A DNA stretch of 24,370 nt from NCBI RefSeq assembly GCF_049977365.1, contig NZ_JBNGEN010000012.1, forward strand, positions 1-24,370, read 5' to 3'. Below, piece by piece: positions 1-8,387 of the stretch. The stretch comes from Brachymonas sp049977365. Lineage in GTDB: Bacteria; Pseudomonadota; Gammaproteobacteria; Burkholderiales; Burkholderiaceae_C. The position numbers and the translations under genes are program-made. Below the pieces are notes generated by a model. That model was not told the origin of the DNA. It worked only from the letters and a program-made list of their open reading frames with translations, and did not search any database. How positions within the stretch are numbered: position 1 is the first letter of the stretch; every line of letters starts with the position of its first letter.

Positions 1-126
1 GCCGCCGAACTTGGCAGACAGCACGGTGGCAATGGCTGCGGTCAGGGTGGTTTTACCGTGGTCCACGTGACCGATGGTGCCGACGTTCACGTGCGGCTTG
101 GTCCGTTCGAATTTTTCCTTGGCCAT
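1..126 (-). CDS. tuf: Elongation factor Tu, 5' end only (partial)
   Basis: EF-Tu delivers aminoacyl-tRNA to the ribosome as a GTPase. Only the first 42 codons are present; the gene runs off the left edge. The visible peptide begins [20 protein letters not shown] and contains the G1/P-loop GHVDHGKT at residues 19-26, which is diagnostic of EF-Tu. The ATG is preceded on the minus strand by an AAAGGA Shine-Dalgarno about 8-9 nt away. It follows fusA by 152 nt in the usual str-operon order (rpsL, rpsG, fusA, tuf). Burkholderiales often carry two near-identical tuf copies; whether this is one of two cannot be told from the window. Confidence 0.97.
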
Positions 127-246
127 GATGGCTATCCTTTGAGAAAAAGAGCTGTGCCCGTGAGAGGTTTAATGTCTGCATCCCTGTCACGGTTCCGTCG
201 CCACGGGCAGCGGCGGGTGCAGGGATCGCAGACGAAAAGAGAAGGC

Positions 247-272
247 GCCATTCCAGCAGGAGCTGGAATGGC
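247..272 (-). terminator. Hairpin between fusA and tuf (possible attenuator)
   Basis: An 11-bp perfect stem, GCCATTCCAGC paired with GCTGGAATGGC around an AGGA loop, lies just after the fusA stop codon. On the minus strand it is followed by a pyrimidine-rich but interrupted tract (CTTCTCTTTTC) rather than a clean U-run. It could be a leaky terminator that sets the fusA/tuf ratio, or an RNA processing or stability element. The stem is seen directly; the function is inference. Confidence 0.5.
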
Positions 273-278
273 AGGAGA

Positions 279-2381
279 TCACTTGGCGCGGGCCGCGATG
301 ATCGCCTCGGACACGTTCTTGGGTGCCTCGGAGTAGTGCTTGAATTCCATCGTGTAGGTGGCACGACCCTGGGTCATGGAACGCAGCGAGGTGGAGTAGC
401 CGAACATTTCGGACAGCGGCACCTCGGCCTTGATGGACTTGCCACCGCCGACCATGTCATCCATGCCCTGCACCATGCCGCGCTTGGACGACAGGTCGCC
501 CATGACGGTACCGGCATATTCCTCGGGCGTCTCGACTTCCACGGCCATCATCGGCTCGAGGATGACGGGGCCCGCCTTGCGGCAGCCTTCCTTGAAACCG
601 AAGATGGCGGCCATCTTGAACGCCTGTTCGGACGAGTCCACGTCGTGGTACGAACCGAAGGTCAGGTGCACCTTGACGTCGACCACCGGGTAGCCAGCGA
701 GCACGCCTGCGTTGAGGGCTTCCTCGACGCCCTTCTGGACGGCGGGGATGTACTCGCGCGGCACCACGCCACCCTTGATTTCGTCCAGGAACTCGAAGCC
801 CTTGCCGGTTTCGTTGGGTTCGACGGTGAACACGACGTGACCGTACTGGCCCTTACCACCGGACTGACGCACGAACTTGCCTTCGACGTCGGTGACCTTC
901 TTGCGGATGGTTTCGCGGTAAGCCACCTGGGGCTTGCCCACGTTGGCTTCGACGCCGAACTCGCGCTTCATGCGGTCCACGATGATTTCGAGGTGGAGCT
1001 CGCCCATGCCGGCGATGATGGTCTGGCCGGATTCCTCGTCGGTACGGACGCGGAAGGACGGATCCTCGGCAGCCAGACGGGACAGGGCGAGGCCCATCTT
1101 TTCCTGGTCGGCCTTGGTCTTGGGCTCGACGGCCTGTGCAATCACGGGCTCGGGGAACACCATGCGTTCGAGCACGATCGGGGCTGCGGGATCGCACAGG
1201 GTTTCACCGGTGGTGACTTCCTTGAGGCCCACGCAGGCTGCAATGTCGCCGGCCACGATCTCTTCGATCTCGGCGCGGTTGTTGGCGTGCATCTGCACGA
1301 TACGTCCGATGCGTTCCTTCTTGTCCTTCACGGAGTTGAGCACGGTGTCACCCTTGCTCAGAATGCCGGAATAGACGCGCACGAAGGTGAGCTGGCCGAC
1401 GAAGGGGTCGGTCATGAGCTTGAATGCGAGCGCAGAGAACTTCTCGTGGTCGTCGGCCTTGCGGGAGGCAGGCTGCTCGTCCTCGTCCGTACCCTGAACC
1501 GGAGGAATGTCCACCGGAGAGGGCAGGAAGTCGATCACTGCGTCGAGCATGCGCTGCACGCCCTTGTTCTTGAAGGCGGTACCGCACAGCATCGGCTGGA
1601 TTTCGGTGGCGATGGTGCGCAGGCGCAGGCCCTGCTTGATCTCGTCCTCGGTGAGGCCGCCCTCTTCGAGGTACTTGTTCATCAGCTCTTCGCTGGCTTC
1701 AGCGGCAGCCTCGACCATCTTCTCGCGCCATTCGTTGGCGGAGTCGACCAGTTCGGCGGGGATGTCGGTGTAGTCGAACTTCATGCCCTGGCTGGCCTCG
1801 TCCCAGATGATGGCTTTCATCTTGATGAGGTCGACCACGCCCTTGAAGTTGTCTTCGGCACCGATGGGGATCACGATCGGCACGGGATGAGCCAGCAGGC
1901 GGGTCTTCATCTGGTCATAGACCTTGAAGAAGTTGGCGCCGGTGCGGTCCATCTTGTTCACGAAGGCAAGGCGGGGCACCTTGTACTTGTTGGCCTGACG
2001 CCAGACGGTTTCGGACTGGGGCTGCACGCCACCCACGGCACAGTACACCATGCAGGCGCCGTCAAGCACGCGCATGGAACGTTCCACTTCGATGGTGAAG
2101 TCCACGTGCCCGGGGGTGTCGATGATGTTGAAGCGGTGCTCGGGGTAGTTGAGCTCCATGCCCTTCCAGAAGCAGGTGGTGGCCGCGGAAGTGATGGTGA
2201 TGCCGCGTTCCTGTTCCTGCTCCATCCAGTCCATGGTGGCGGCGCCTTCGTGCACTTCACCGATCTTGTGGTTCACACCGGTGTAGAACAGAATCCGCTC
2301 GGTCGTGGTGGTCTTGCCGGCGTCGATGTGCGCCGAGATACCAATGTTGCGGTAACGCTCAATGGGGGTCTTGCGAGCCAT
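279..2381 (-). CDS. fusA: Elongation factor G
   Basis: Ribosomal translocase GTPase that also acts with RRF in ribosome recycling; cytoplasmic. At 700 residues it has the normal family length. G-domain motifs are intact: G1 AHIDAGKT (17-24), the switch I region RGITI near 59-63, G3 DTPGH (88-92) and G4 NKMD (142-145). Domain IV carries the conserved HDVDSSEQAFK segment. It lies 83 nt downstream of rpsG and upstream of tuf in the canonical str operon. The Shine-Dalgarno is weak (AAGAGA). The long ORFs antisense to it are coding-bias shadows. Confidence 0.98.
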   Translation of the reverse strand: MARKTPIERYRNIGISAHIDAGKTTTTERILFYTGVNHKIGEVHEGAATMDWMEQEQERGITITSAATTCFWKGMELNYPEHRFNIIDTPGHVDFTIEVERSMRVLDGACMVYCAVGGVQPQSETVWRQANKYKVPRLAFVNKMDRTGANFFKVYDQMKTRLLAHPVPIVIPIGAEDNFKGVVDLIKMKAIIWDEASQGMKFDYTDIPAELVDSANEWREKMVEAAAEASEELMNKYLEEGGLTEDEIKQGLRLRTIATEIQPMLCGTAFKNKGVQRMLDAVIDFLPSPVDIPPVQGTDEDEQPASRKADDHEKFSALAFKLMTDPFVGQLTFVRVYSGILSKGDTVLNSVKDKKERIGRIVQMHANNRAEIEEIVAGDIAACVGLKEVTTGETLCDPAAPIVLERMVFPEPVIAQAVEPKTKADQEKMGLALSRLAAEDPSFRVRTDEESGQTIIAGMGELHLEIIVDRMKREFGVEANVGKPQVAYRETIRKKVTDVEGKFVRQSGGKGQYGHVVFTVEPNETGKGFEFLDEIKGGVVPREYIPAVQKGVEEALNAGVLAGYPVVDVKVHLTFGSYHDVDSSEQAFKMAAIFGFKEGCRKAGPVILEPMMAVEVETPEEYAGTVMGDLSSKRGMVQGMDDMVGGGKSIKAEVPLSEMFGYSTSLRSMTQGRATYTMEFKHYSEAPKNVSEAIIAARAK

Positions 2382-2464
2382 GATTTCTCTTTCAGTTAAA
2401 AGGCCGAACGCCCGCCAGGGCCGTGGAACAGCTCAGCGGGCGAAGATCCGGCACTGGGGCAGAC

Positions 2465-2935
2465 TCAGAAACGGAAGTGGCTGAATGCCTTGTTGGCTTC
2501 GGCCATGCGGTGCACTTCGTCACGCTTCTTCATGGCACCGCCACGGCCTTCGACGGCCTCCAGCATTTCGTTGGCCAGGCGCTGAGCCATGGACTTTTCG
2601 CTGCGCTTGCGGGCAGCTTCCTTGATCCAGCGCATGGACAGGGCCAGACGACGCACGGGACGCACTTCGACCGGAACCTGGTAGTTGGCGCCACCCACGC
2701 GGCGGGACTTGACCTCGACCATGGGCTTGACGTTGTTGATGGCGGTGGTGAACAGCTCCAGCGCTTCCTTGCCGGACTTCTTCTCCATCTGTTCGAGGGC
2801 ACCGTAGATGATGCGCTCGGCCACAGCTTTCTTGCCGCCTTCCATGATCACGTTCATGAATTTGGACAGCTCGACGCTGCCGAACTTGGGATCCGGCAGG
2901 ATTTCACGTTTAGGGACTTCACGACGACGTGGCAT
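2465..2935 (-). CDS. rpsG: 30S ribosomal protein S7
   Basis: S7 is the primary 16S rRNA-binding protein that nucleates assembly of the 30S head. In several bacteria it also acts as translational repressor of its operon. The 156-residue product begins MPRRREVPKREILPDPKFGS and contains the conserved VGGANYQVPVEVRPVRR and ALRW-type segment (LALSMRWIKEAARKR). Length and sequence are typical of betaproteobacterial S7. An AGAGG ribosome-binding site lies about 8 nt before the ATG. It is separated from rpsL by a 173-nt spacer, longer than usual for this operon, where a control site could sit. Confidence 0.97.
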   Translation of the reverse strand: MPRRREVPKREILPDPKFGSVELSKFMNVIMEGGKKAVAERIIYGALEQMEKKSGKEALELFTTAINNVKPMVEVKSRRVGGANYQVPVEVRPVRRLALSMRWIKEAARKRSEKSMAQRLANEMLEAVEGRGGAMKKRDEVHRMAEANKAFSHFRF

Positions 2936-3108
2936 TTTGAAAACCTCTTTGCTTCAGTTGGCACCATTTCAGGTACCGCGAGATGCCATGTGGAGCACCC
3001 CACTTACTCGACCCATGCGCGGACAAAAGAAAAAAGCGCACTTGCGGGTCACTACGCTTGCACCAGCCTGCCCGGCCAGCGAAGCACCGACGAAGACCGA
3101 TGCGGAGA

Positions 3109-3486
3109 TCAGGCCTTCTTGGGGCGCTTGGCGCCGTACTTGGAACGGGACTGCTTGCGATCCTTGACGCCTTGCAGGTCGAGCGAACCACGGACGATGT
3201 GGTAGCGCACACCAGGCAAATCCTTCACACGGCCGCCACGCACGAGCACCACGCTGTGCTCCTGCAGGTTGTGGCCTTCGCCGCCGATGTAGGAGATGAC
3301 TTCGAAGCCGTTGGTCAGACGAACCTTGGCCACCTTACGCATGGCGGAGTTCGGCTTCTTGGGGGTGGTGGTGTACACACGGGTGCACACACCGCGGCGC
3401 TGCGGGCAGTTTTCCATCGCAGGGCTCTTGGATTTGATGGTCTCGACCGTGCGCCCCTGACGCACGAGCTGATTGATGGTGGGCAC
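3109..3486 (-). CDS. rpsL: 30S ribosomal protein S12 (GTG start)
   Basis: S12 lines the decoding centre and affects fidelity and streptomycin response. The 125-residue product starts (M)PTINQLVRQGRTVETIKSK. I place the start at GTG 3486 because an AAGGAGG Shine-Dalgarno sits 5 nt upstream and the peptide then matches the universal S12 N-terminus; the longer in-frame ORF upstream is not conserved-looking. Residues Lys43 (TTTPKKPNSA), Lys88 and Pro91 are the wild-type, streptomycin-sensitive residues. It is first in the str operon, with a promoter-like sequence upstream. Confidence 0.97.
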   Translation of the reverse strand: MPTINQLVRQGRTVETIKSKSPAMENCPQRRGVCTRVYTTTPKKPNSAMRKVAKVRLTNGFEVISYIGGEGHNLQEHSVVLVRGGRVKDLPGVRYHIVRGSLDLQGVKDRKQSRSKYGAKRPKKA

Positions 3487-3605
3487 GAAGGCCTCCTTCT
3501 GAACGGTGTAATTCCCTAAACGTGAATGAATTACGGGTTGAAGAAACGTGATGTCACTGCGAAGAGCCAAAGGCAACCCCTCGGACGCAATCCGCAGAGC
3601 CGGAG

Positions 3606-3634
3606 AGGATAGCATGCCCCCCTGCAAACCGCAA
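3606..3634 (-). promoter_or_regulatory. Probable sigma70 promoter of the rpsL-rpsG-fusA-tuf operon
   Basis: On the minus strand a -35 hexamer TTGCGG (3629-3634) and a -10 hexamer TATCCT (3606-3611) are separated by exactly 17 nt, about 120 nt upstream of the rpsL GTG. Each box matches consensus at 4 of 6 positions. The placement between the dacC terminator and rpsL fits a ribosomal-operon promoter. Confidence 0.6.
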
Positions 3635-3688
3635 GCCGTGGCCGGAGTGCAGGAGGTCCTGCGGGCGTGAGGCTGTGGCGTGCGCGCG

Positions 3689-3713
3689 AAAAAAAGGCGA
3701 CCCGAAGGCCGCC
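3689..3713 (-). terminator. Intrinsic terminator downstream of the D,D-carboxypeptidase gene
   Basis: Read on the minus strand: a 7-bp stem GGCGGCC / GGTCGCC (one G-U pair) closed by a TTCG tetraloop, followed directly by a run of seven T. This is a textbook rho-independent terminator. It sits 25 nt after the stop of the carboxypeptidase gene and separates the hemJ-dacC run from the str operon promoter. Confidence 0.88.
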
Positions 3714-3738
3714 ATGGTAGGCACGGATGCGCCCGTCG

Positions 3739-5001
3739 TCAGGTGGATTTCTTGCCGGAGCCATGGAAGAGCAGCAGCAGGCTGTCCCAGAGCCGACGGA
3801 AGAAGCCGGCCTGCGGATCGTCCTGCAGGGCCTGGAGCGGCAGGGTGGAGAGGGTCTGCCCGCCGAGCTGCACGCGCAGGGTGCCGACTTGCTGGTCGCG
3901 GACGATGGGAGCAATGAGGGGATCGGTGCGCTCGACCTGGGTGGTGAGTTCACGCGCCTTGCCGGCGGGGACGGCCACAGTGATGGGCTGATGACGGCCC
4001 AGCCCCACCTCGCTGTGCGCCCCCTTCCAGACCCGGGCCTGTGCCACAGGCTGGTCGGCCCCGAAGAGCTGCACGCCGTCATAGGCGGTATAGCCCCAGT
4101 TGAGCAGCTTCTGGGTTTCGTTGGCACGCGCATTTTCGCTGGCCGTACCGAAGACCACGGCCAGCAGGCGGCGCCCCTGCGGCAGGTTGGGGAAGGCACG
4201 GCGCGCCGTGGCCACGAGGTTGTAGCCGGCTGCGTCGGTGTGGCCGGTCTTGAGGCCGTCGACGGTGGGATCGCGGAACAGGAGCAGGTTGCGGTTGTTC
4301 TGGTTGGATTCGGGGGTGCCGGGGTAGTGCCACTGCTTGATGGCGTAGTACTTGATGTATTCGGGGAAGTCGGCCATGAGCCGGGTGGCGAGCAGCGCCA
4401 TGTCACGCGCGGTGGTGATGTGCCCGGGTTCGGTGAGGCCCTCGGGGTTGCGGTAGCCGGTGTGGGTCATGCCCAGGGTGCGGGCGGTGTCGTTCATCTT
4501 CTGCACGAAACCCTGCTCGCTGCCGGCAAGGCCTTCGGCGAGGGCCATGGTGGCGTCGTTGCCGGATTGCACGATCATGCCCCTGATGAGGTCTTCGACG
4601 CGCACCTGCATCTTGGGGGTGATGAACATGCGGGAGCCAGGCATTTTCCAGGCCTTTTCGCTCACGCCGAAGGTCTGGTCGAGCGTGATGCGGTGCTGCT
4701 TGAGGGCATCGAACACCACATACGCCGTCATGAGCTTGGTGAGGGAGGCGGGCTCCATGGGGGTATCCATGTCCTTGGCGGCGAGCACCTGGTTGCCTGC
4801 ACTCACGTCGAGGAGCAGATAGGCACGGGCAGCCACATCGGGAGGCACGGGGAAACCGGGCAGCACAGGCGCCACGGCCGCGGGCGCTGCCACAGGGGCG
4901 GGGGGCGGGGCCTTTTTGGCCAGGGCCAGGCCGCCGAAGGTCAGGGCCAGGGTGGCCGTCACGAGGACGAAACGGCTGCGCAGGGAAGAAAGTACAGGCA
5001 T
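3739..5001 (-). CDS. dacC: D-alanyl-D-alanine carboxypeptidase (PBP5/6 family)
   Basis: Periplasmic low-molecular-weight penicillin-binding protein that removes the terminal D-Ala from peptidoglycan pentapeptides. With the start at ATG 5001 it has 420 residues. An N-terminal signal peptide (hydrophobic stretch FVLVTATLALTFGGLALA, about 11-28) is followed by a Pro/Ala-rich linker. The three active-site motifs of the S11 peptidase family are present: SLTK (Ser86, Lys89), SGN (146-148) and KTG (251-253). A C-terminal PBP5-like domain ends in an amphipathic segment (FFRRLWDSLLLLF) suited to inner-membrane anchoring. The assignment between dacA and dacC is not resolvable from sequence alone. The upstream in-frame extension to 5358 overlaps the gap after the hydrolase gene and is not needed. 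Confidence 0.93.
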   Translation of the reverse strand: MPVLSSLRSRFVLVTATLALTFGGLALAKKAPPPAPVAAPAAVAPVLPGFPVPPDVAARAYLLLDVSAGNQVLAAKDMDTPMEPASLTKLMTAYVVFDALKQHRITLDQTFGVSEKAWKMPGSRMFITPKMQVRVEDLIRGMIVQSGNDATMALAEGLAGSEQGFVQKMNDTARTLGMTHTGYRNPEGLTEPGHITTARDMALLATRLMADFPEYIKYYAIKQWHYPGTPESNQNNRNLLLFRDPTVDGLKTGHTDAAGYNLVATARRAFPNLPQGRRLLAVVFGTASENARANETQKLLNWGYTAYDGVQLFGADQPVAQARVWKGAHSEVGLGRHQPITVAVPAGKARELTTQVERTDPLIAPIVRDQQVGTLRVQLGGQTLSTLPLQALQDDPQAGFFRRLWDSLLLLFHGSGKKST

Positions 5002-5167
5002 GGGCAAAACGGAAAAATGCGCGAAGACGCTCGGGGAACACGACGGAAGTGGACCTACTGTACCCCATGACGCCCCACGCACCGGGACGGGAAGCGGCAG
5101 CGACTTTGTATCGAATGGTGAAATGTCGGGCCCTGTTCCCCGAAGGGCGCAGGGCGCTGCGCGAACC

Positions 5168-5821
5168 TCAGCCCCAGGCAACGGGCGCAAGAAGATGGCG
5201 CATGACGAGCTGCTTGAGCACGGGCAGCTGGCCGTGAAAGAAGTGACCGACACCGGGCACGACAGTGACGGGGAGAGTCTGGGGGCGGGCCCAGTCCATG
5301 ACATCGGCAAGGGGCACCACGTCGTCCACCTCGCCATGAATGACACAGGTGCGCGCATGCAGCGCCGCAGGCACCGGGATCACCTCGAAGCGGCTGACGG
5401 CCGTGCCCACGAGCACGAGGCGCTCCGGTTCGCGCGGAACCGCCTGCGCCAGAAGTCGCTGCAGGGCCTGGCTGGTGACGAAAGCGCCAAAGGAAAAACC
5501 GGCCAGCGCCAGAGGCCCCGCAGGCGCCATCTGGGCTATGACGTGGAGCAGATCCTCGACTTCTCCCCGGCCTTCGTCGTAGCTGCCCGCGCTCTGGCCC
5601 ACGCCACGGAAGTTGTAGCGCACCGCCATCCAGCCGGCCTGGACGAAGGCCCGCGCCAGGGTCTGCACGACCTTGTTGTCCATGGTGCCGCCGAAGAGCG
5701 GGTGGGGATGGGACAGGATGGCGACTCCGCGCGCAGGTGCCGTGCCTGCGGGCCGGTCGCATGCAGCCTGGATCGCGCCTGCGGGGCCCTGCAGGGTCCA
5801 GGATTCGGTCTGGGCGTTCAT
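5168..5821 (-). CDS. Alpha/beta hydrolase (small, lidless type)
   Basis: Predicted soluble serine hydrolase of 217 residues. The sequence shows the SHPHPLFGGTMDNKVV segment that supplies the oxyanion region, the nucleophile elbow GFSFG (Ser110), a probable acid in GEVDDVVP (Asp167) and a catalytic His in GVGHFF (His193). There is no room for a large cap domain, which fits the family often annotated as alpha/beta fold hydrolase or dienelactone-hydrolase-like. The substrate is unknown. It starts 21 nt after the ferredoxin gene stop, so the two are probably cotranscribed. Confidence 0.85.
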   Translation of the reverse strand: MNAQTESWTLQGPAGAIQAACDRPAGTAPARGVAILSHPHPLFGGTMDNKVVQTLARAFVQAGWMAVRYNFRGVGQSAGSYDEGRGEVEDLLHVIAQMAPAGPLALAGFSFGAFVTSQALQRLLAQAVPREPERLVLVGTAVSRFEVIPVPAALHARTCVIHGEVDDVVPLADVMDWARPQTLPVTVVPGVGHFFHGQLPVLKQLVMRHLLAPVAWG

Positions 5822-5842
5822 GCGGAGGCAGAGGGAATCGGA

Positions 5843-6211
5843 TCAACGACCAGCGGTGGGAGGCACCAGCAGGCGCTCGACGACCTGGCCATTCTTGAGG
5901 TGGGATTCGACGATCTCGTCGATGTCCTCCTGGTCGACATAGGTGTACCAGACGGCCTCGGGGTAGACCACGGCCACGGGGCCAGCGGAGCAGCGGTCGA
6001 GGCAGCCTGCCTTGTTCACGCGCACCTTGCCGGGACCGGCCAGACCCTTCTGCTGAACCTGCTGCTTGCAGTAAGCAAAGGAAGCCTCGGCATTGTGGTC
6101 GGCACAGCAGGCCTCGCCGTTGTCGCGGCGATTGATGCAGAAGAAGATATGGCGCTGGAAATAGGATGCAGGCGCCTGCCCGGAAGGAGAGGAAGGGGTG
6201 TCGGTATGCAT
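5843..6211 (-). CDS. Thioredoxin-like (2Fe-2S) ferredoxin
   Basis: Small electron carrier of 122 residues with a thioredoxin-like fold. Candidate cluster ligands are Cys25 (HIFFCINRR), Cys35 or Cys36 (NGEACCAD) and the C-x3-C pair Cys70/Cys74 (AGCLDRCSAGP), the arrangement of the family related to Azotobacter/Clostridium [2Fe-2S] ferredoxins. The C-terminal part contains the typical VYPEAVWYTYVDQEDIDEIV segment. It is followed after 21 nt by the alpha/beta hydrolase, a pairing that recurs in Burkholderiales to my knowledge. Its redox partner is not indicated here. Confidence 0.88.
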   Translation of the reverse strand: MHTDTPSSPSGQAPASYFQRHIFFCINRRDNGEACCADHNAEASFAYCKQQVQQKGLAGPGKVRVNKAGCLDRCSAGPVAVVYPEAVWYTYVDQEDIDEIVESHLKNGQVVERLLVPPTAGR

Positions 6212-6290
6212 GGGGGCATTGTGTCACAAGCCCCGGGGAAACACGCCTCGCCCACCCCGCCGTGCACAGGCAGCGGCAGCCGAAGGCGCT

Positions 6291-7460
6291 CTAGAAGCGT
6301 TCCCGCGTGTCCCAGCCTGCCAGCAGCACCACCAGATAGAGCAGAACGGCATACGGCCAGAGCCAGCCCAGCCATTGGGTGAGCCCGAAAAAGCGCAGCA
6401 GATAGGCCGTTGTCAGACCGTCGGCCACGCCATCGACGTAATAGGCGGACACGGCTGCCTCGTTGAGGGGCTGCAGCATCACCAGCTGGGCCACGAGGGC
6501 GATCACCCAGCAGGCACGCCGTGGCAGCCAGAGGCACGCCAGGGCCAGCATGCCCGCTGCTCCCACTCCCTGCCGCACGGGGCCCCACAGCCAGTTCCAT
6601 GTGAAGTCTGCCCCGTAGGACACGCCTGCGGACAGGGCCAGCGCCCCGCATCCGGCCGCGAGCACCAGGGCCGCCGCCAGCAGCCTGCGCCAGCGCGATC
6701 TCATGACTCCATAGGCCAGCAGACAGGGTACGAACAGGGCAAGGGCCACCACCAGCAGCTCGACCTGCGGCAGCATGGGCTGGCGCTCGATGGCACGCAG
6801 CGGCAGCCACTCGATCCAGGGCGTGCCCTGCAGCCATTGGGCCAGCTGGTGCTCGGCGCGCTCCATGACCTGTCCGAGACCGAAGGGGATGGGGGTGGGA
6901 TACAGCAGCGCTGCCGGCCACAGCACCAGCAGCACCAGCGACCCGCGCGCGTCGGCCGAAAACCACCGCGCCCGGAACTGGCTCCAGCGCCCCAGGAGTC
7001 CCGCCCGCTCCAGCAGCACCGACAGCAGGGCACCGACCAGGGTCCCTGCGGTATTGAGCAGCCAGTCGAGATTGGACGCTACCCGCCCGGGCAGCCATAC
7101 CTGCAGCGTTTCCATGGACAGGGACAGCACGCTGCCGGCCAGCCAGGCCAGCAGCAGCGCCCAGTGCCGCCCCAGCCGCTGTGCATCCCGCTGCATGCCG
7201 AGGGTCATGAGGAACCCGAACGGCACATAGCCCACGAGGTTGGTCACCACGTCGAACCCGGTCCAGTACCGCGAGAAAGGCGCGGTCATGAATCCCCACC
7301 AGGGCATGCCGGTGCTGCGCCAGCCCGAAAAGGGAAACAGCGAGGCATAGACGATCAGCAGTGCCCAGCTCCCCGCCAGCGGCCAGGCCGAGCTCGGCAC
7401 GCTGCGGTGCCCCCCTGCGAAAAGGGACGGCGGCGACGGCTGTGCAGAAGACGCGTCCAT
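6291..7460 (-). CDS. VanZ-family integral membrane protein
   Basis: Product of 389 residues with about nine to ten hydrophobic segments. The N-terminal half carries VanZ-family signatures: YASLFPFSGWR, the DVVTNLVGYVPFGFL motif, and ETLQVWLPGRVASNLDWLLN followed by a Gly-rich helix. The family is named after a teicoplanin-resistance accessory protein, but most members have no known function, and nothing here suggests glycopeptide resistance. I chose ATG 7460, 26 nt downstream of the hemJ stop. The C-terminal half is a further set of membrane helices beyond the core domain. Confidence 0.85.
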   Translation of the reverse strand: MDASSAQPSPPSLFAGGHRSVPSSAWPLAGSWALLIVYASLFPFSGWRSTGMPWWGFMTAPFSRYWTGFDVVTNLVGYVPFGFLMTLGMQRDAQRLGRHWALLLAWLAGSVLSLSMETLQVWLPGRVASNLDWLLNTAGTLVGALLSVLLERAGLLGRWSQFRARWFSADARGSLVLLVLWPAALLYPTPIPFGLGQVMERAEHQLAQWLQGTPWIEWLPLRAIERQPMLPQVELLVVALALFVPCLLAYGVMRSRWRRLLAAALVLAAGCGALALSAGVSYGADFTWNWLWGPVRQGVGAAGMLALACLWLPRRACWVIALVAQLVMLQPLNEAAVSAYYVDGVADGLTTAYLLRFFGLTQWLGWLWPYAVLLYLVVLLAGWDTRERF

Positions 7461-7486
7461 GCCAGATCCCCAGACAGACGCCCTGC

Positions 7487-7924
7487 TCAGAAGGGCTTGA
7501 CCACGACCAGAATGCAGACGGCCGTGAGCACCAGCACGGGCAGCTCGTTGTACCAGCGGTACCAGACATGGCTTCGGGTATTGCGCCCGGCGTCCCAACG
7601 CTGCAGAAGCCTTGCACAGCTGGCGTGGTAGGCCAGGATGACGAGCACCAGCGTGAGCTTGGCATGCATCCAGCCGTTGTGCGGACCGGTGAGCCCAATG
7701 CCATAGCCCAGCCAGAGCACCAGCCCCAGCCCGACCGCCGGCACCATCAGCATGTGCGTGAAGCGCATGAGCTTGTGCGCCATGAGCAGAAGGCGTGCGC
7801 GCTCGGCATCGGACCCGGGAGGCACCATGGCAAGGTTGACGTAGATGCGCGGCAGATAGAACAGCCCGGCAAACCAGCTGGCCACGAACACGATGTGAAA
7901 GGCCTTGACCCAGAGATAGCCCAT
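7487..7924 (-). CDS. hemJ: Protoporphyrinogen IX oxidase HemJ (CopD/UPF0093 family)
   Basis: Inner-membrane haem-biosynthesis enzyme converting protoporphyrinogen IX to protoporphyrin IX. The 145-residue product has four hydrophobic helices. The start MGYLWVKAFHIVFVASWFAG carries the conserved His10, followed by FYLPRIYVN (Arg26), the KLMRFTHMLMVPA helix, HNGWMHAKLTL (Lys89) and a C-terminal VLVLTAVCILVVVKPF. Length matches the family. The upstream in-frame extension to 8146 has no family-like sequence, so ATG 7924 is preferred. It is the first gene of the hemJ-VanZ-ferredoxin-hydrolase-dacC run. Confidence 0.9.
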   Translation of the reverse strand: MGYLWVKAFHIVFVASWFAGLFYLPRIYVNLAMVPPGSDAERARLLLMAHKLMRFTHMLMVPAVGLGLVLWLGYGIGLTGPHNGWMHAKLTLVLVILAYHASCARLLQRWDAGRNTRSHVWYRWYNELPVLVLTAVCILVVVKPF

Positions 7925-8208
7925 GATGCGAATGCTCCCGAAAGCGATGCGGCGCGACCTGCCCGCGCCGTGCAGGCAGCGCTCCCGAATCAGCGGCGGG
8001 AGCGCACGTGAAAGAATGCCCCTGCCGGCCATGCCAGCCCCTCGGCCTGAGGGTACATGCTGCATGAGAAGCGGCAGATGCCTCAGCGATTGCACCACGA
8101 AACCAGCCACCCCGGCCCCGTTGGGGGAAAAAGTTGCCCTGCACACTGGCTCTGCACACGTTGCGCGGAAGCCGGAGCAATCTGGGAGAGTCGGACAAGA
8201 GGCAGGAC

Positions 8209-8240
8209 AAAAAAATGCCCCGGAACGGAGTTCTGGGGCA
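8209..8240 (-). terminator. Strong leftward intrinsic terminator with no assigned gene
   Basis: Read on the minus strand: an 11-bp stem TGCCCCAGAAC / GTTCCGGGGCA (one wobble pair, 3-nt loop) followed directly by seven T. The orientation would end a transcript coming from the right (8250-8600), where only the upstream region of the oppositely directed pncB lies. It is about 285 bp before hemJ, so it would end something other than hemJ, or act as a leader attenuator if the hemJ transcript began further upstream. Confidence 0.72.
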
Positions 8241-8369
8241 AAAAGTCATTTTGCCAATGGATGAATCAGCAAAATCCCGCCCAGGGAGGAAGGCGGGGAG
8301 CGCGATGCTCGGGAGTCACTTTATCAAAATTGGCGACTTCCAATGCATCTTTTGCTTCTGCATAGATTT

Positions 8370-8387
8370 GTTGCAATACGTTGCAAC
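8370..8387. repeat. Paired TTGCAA palindromes, operator-like
   Basis: The sequence GTTGCAATACGTTGCAAC contains two copies of the palindrome TTGCAA with starts 10 bp apart, one helical turn, within an AT-rich patch 215 bp before pncB. The spacing and symmetry suggest a protein-binding site. Which regulator and which gene it serves are unknown. Confidence 0.35.

Noticed and set aside
336..2399. 687-residue plus-strand ORF antisense to fusA, and shorter ones beside it
   Set aside because: His/Gly/Val-rich sequence with no family resemblance, fully overlapping an unquestionable EF-G gene. It is a coding-bias shadow typical of high-GC DNA.
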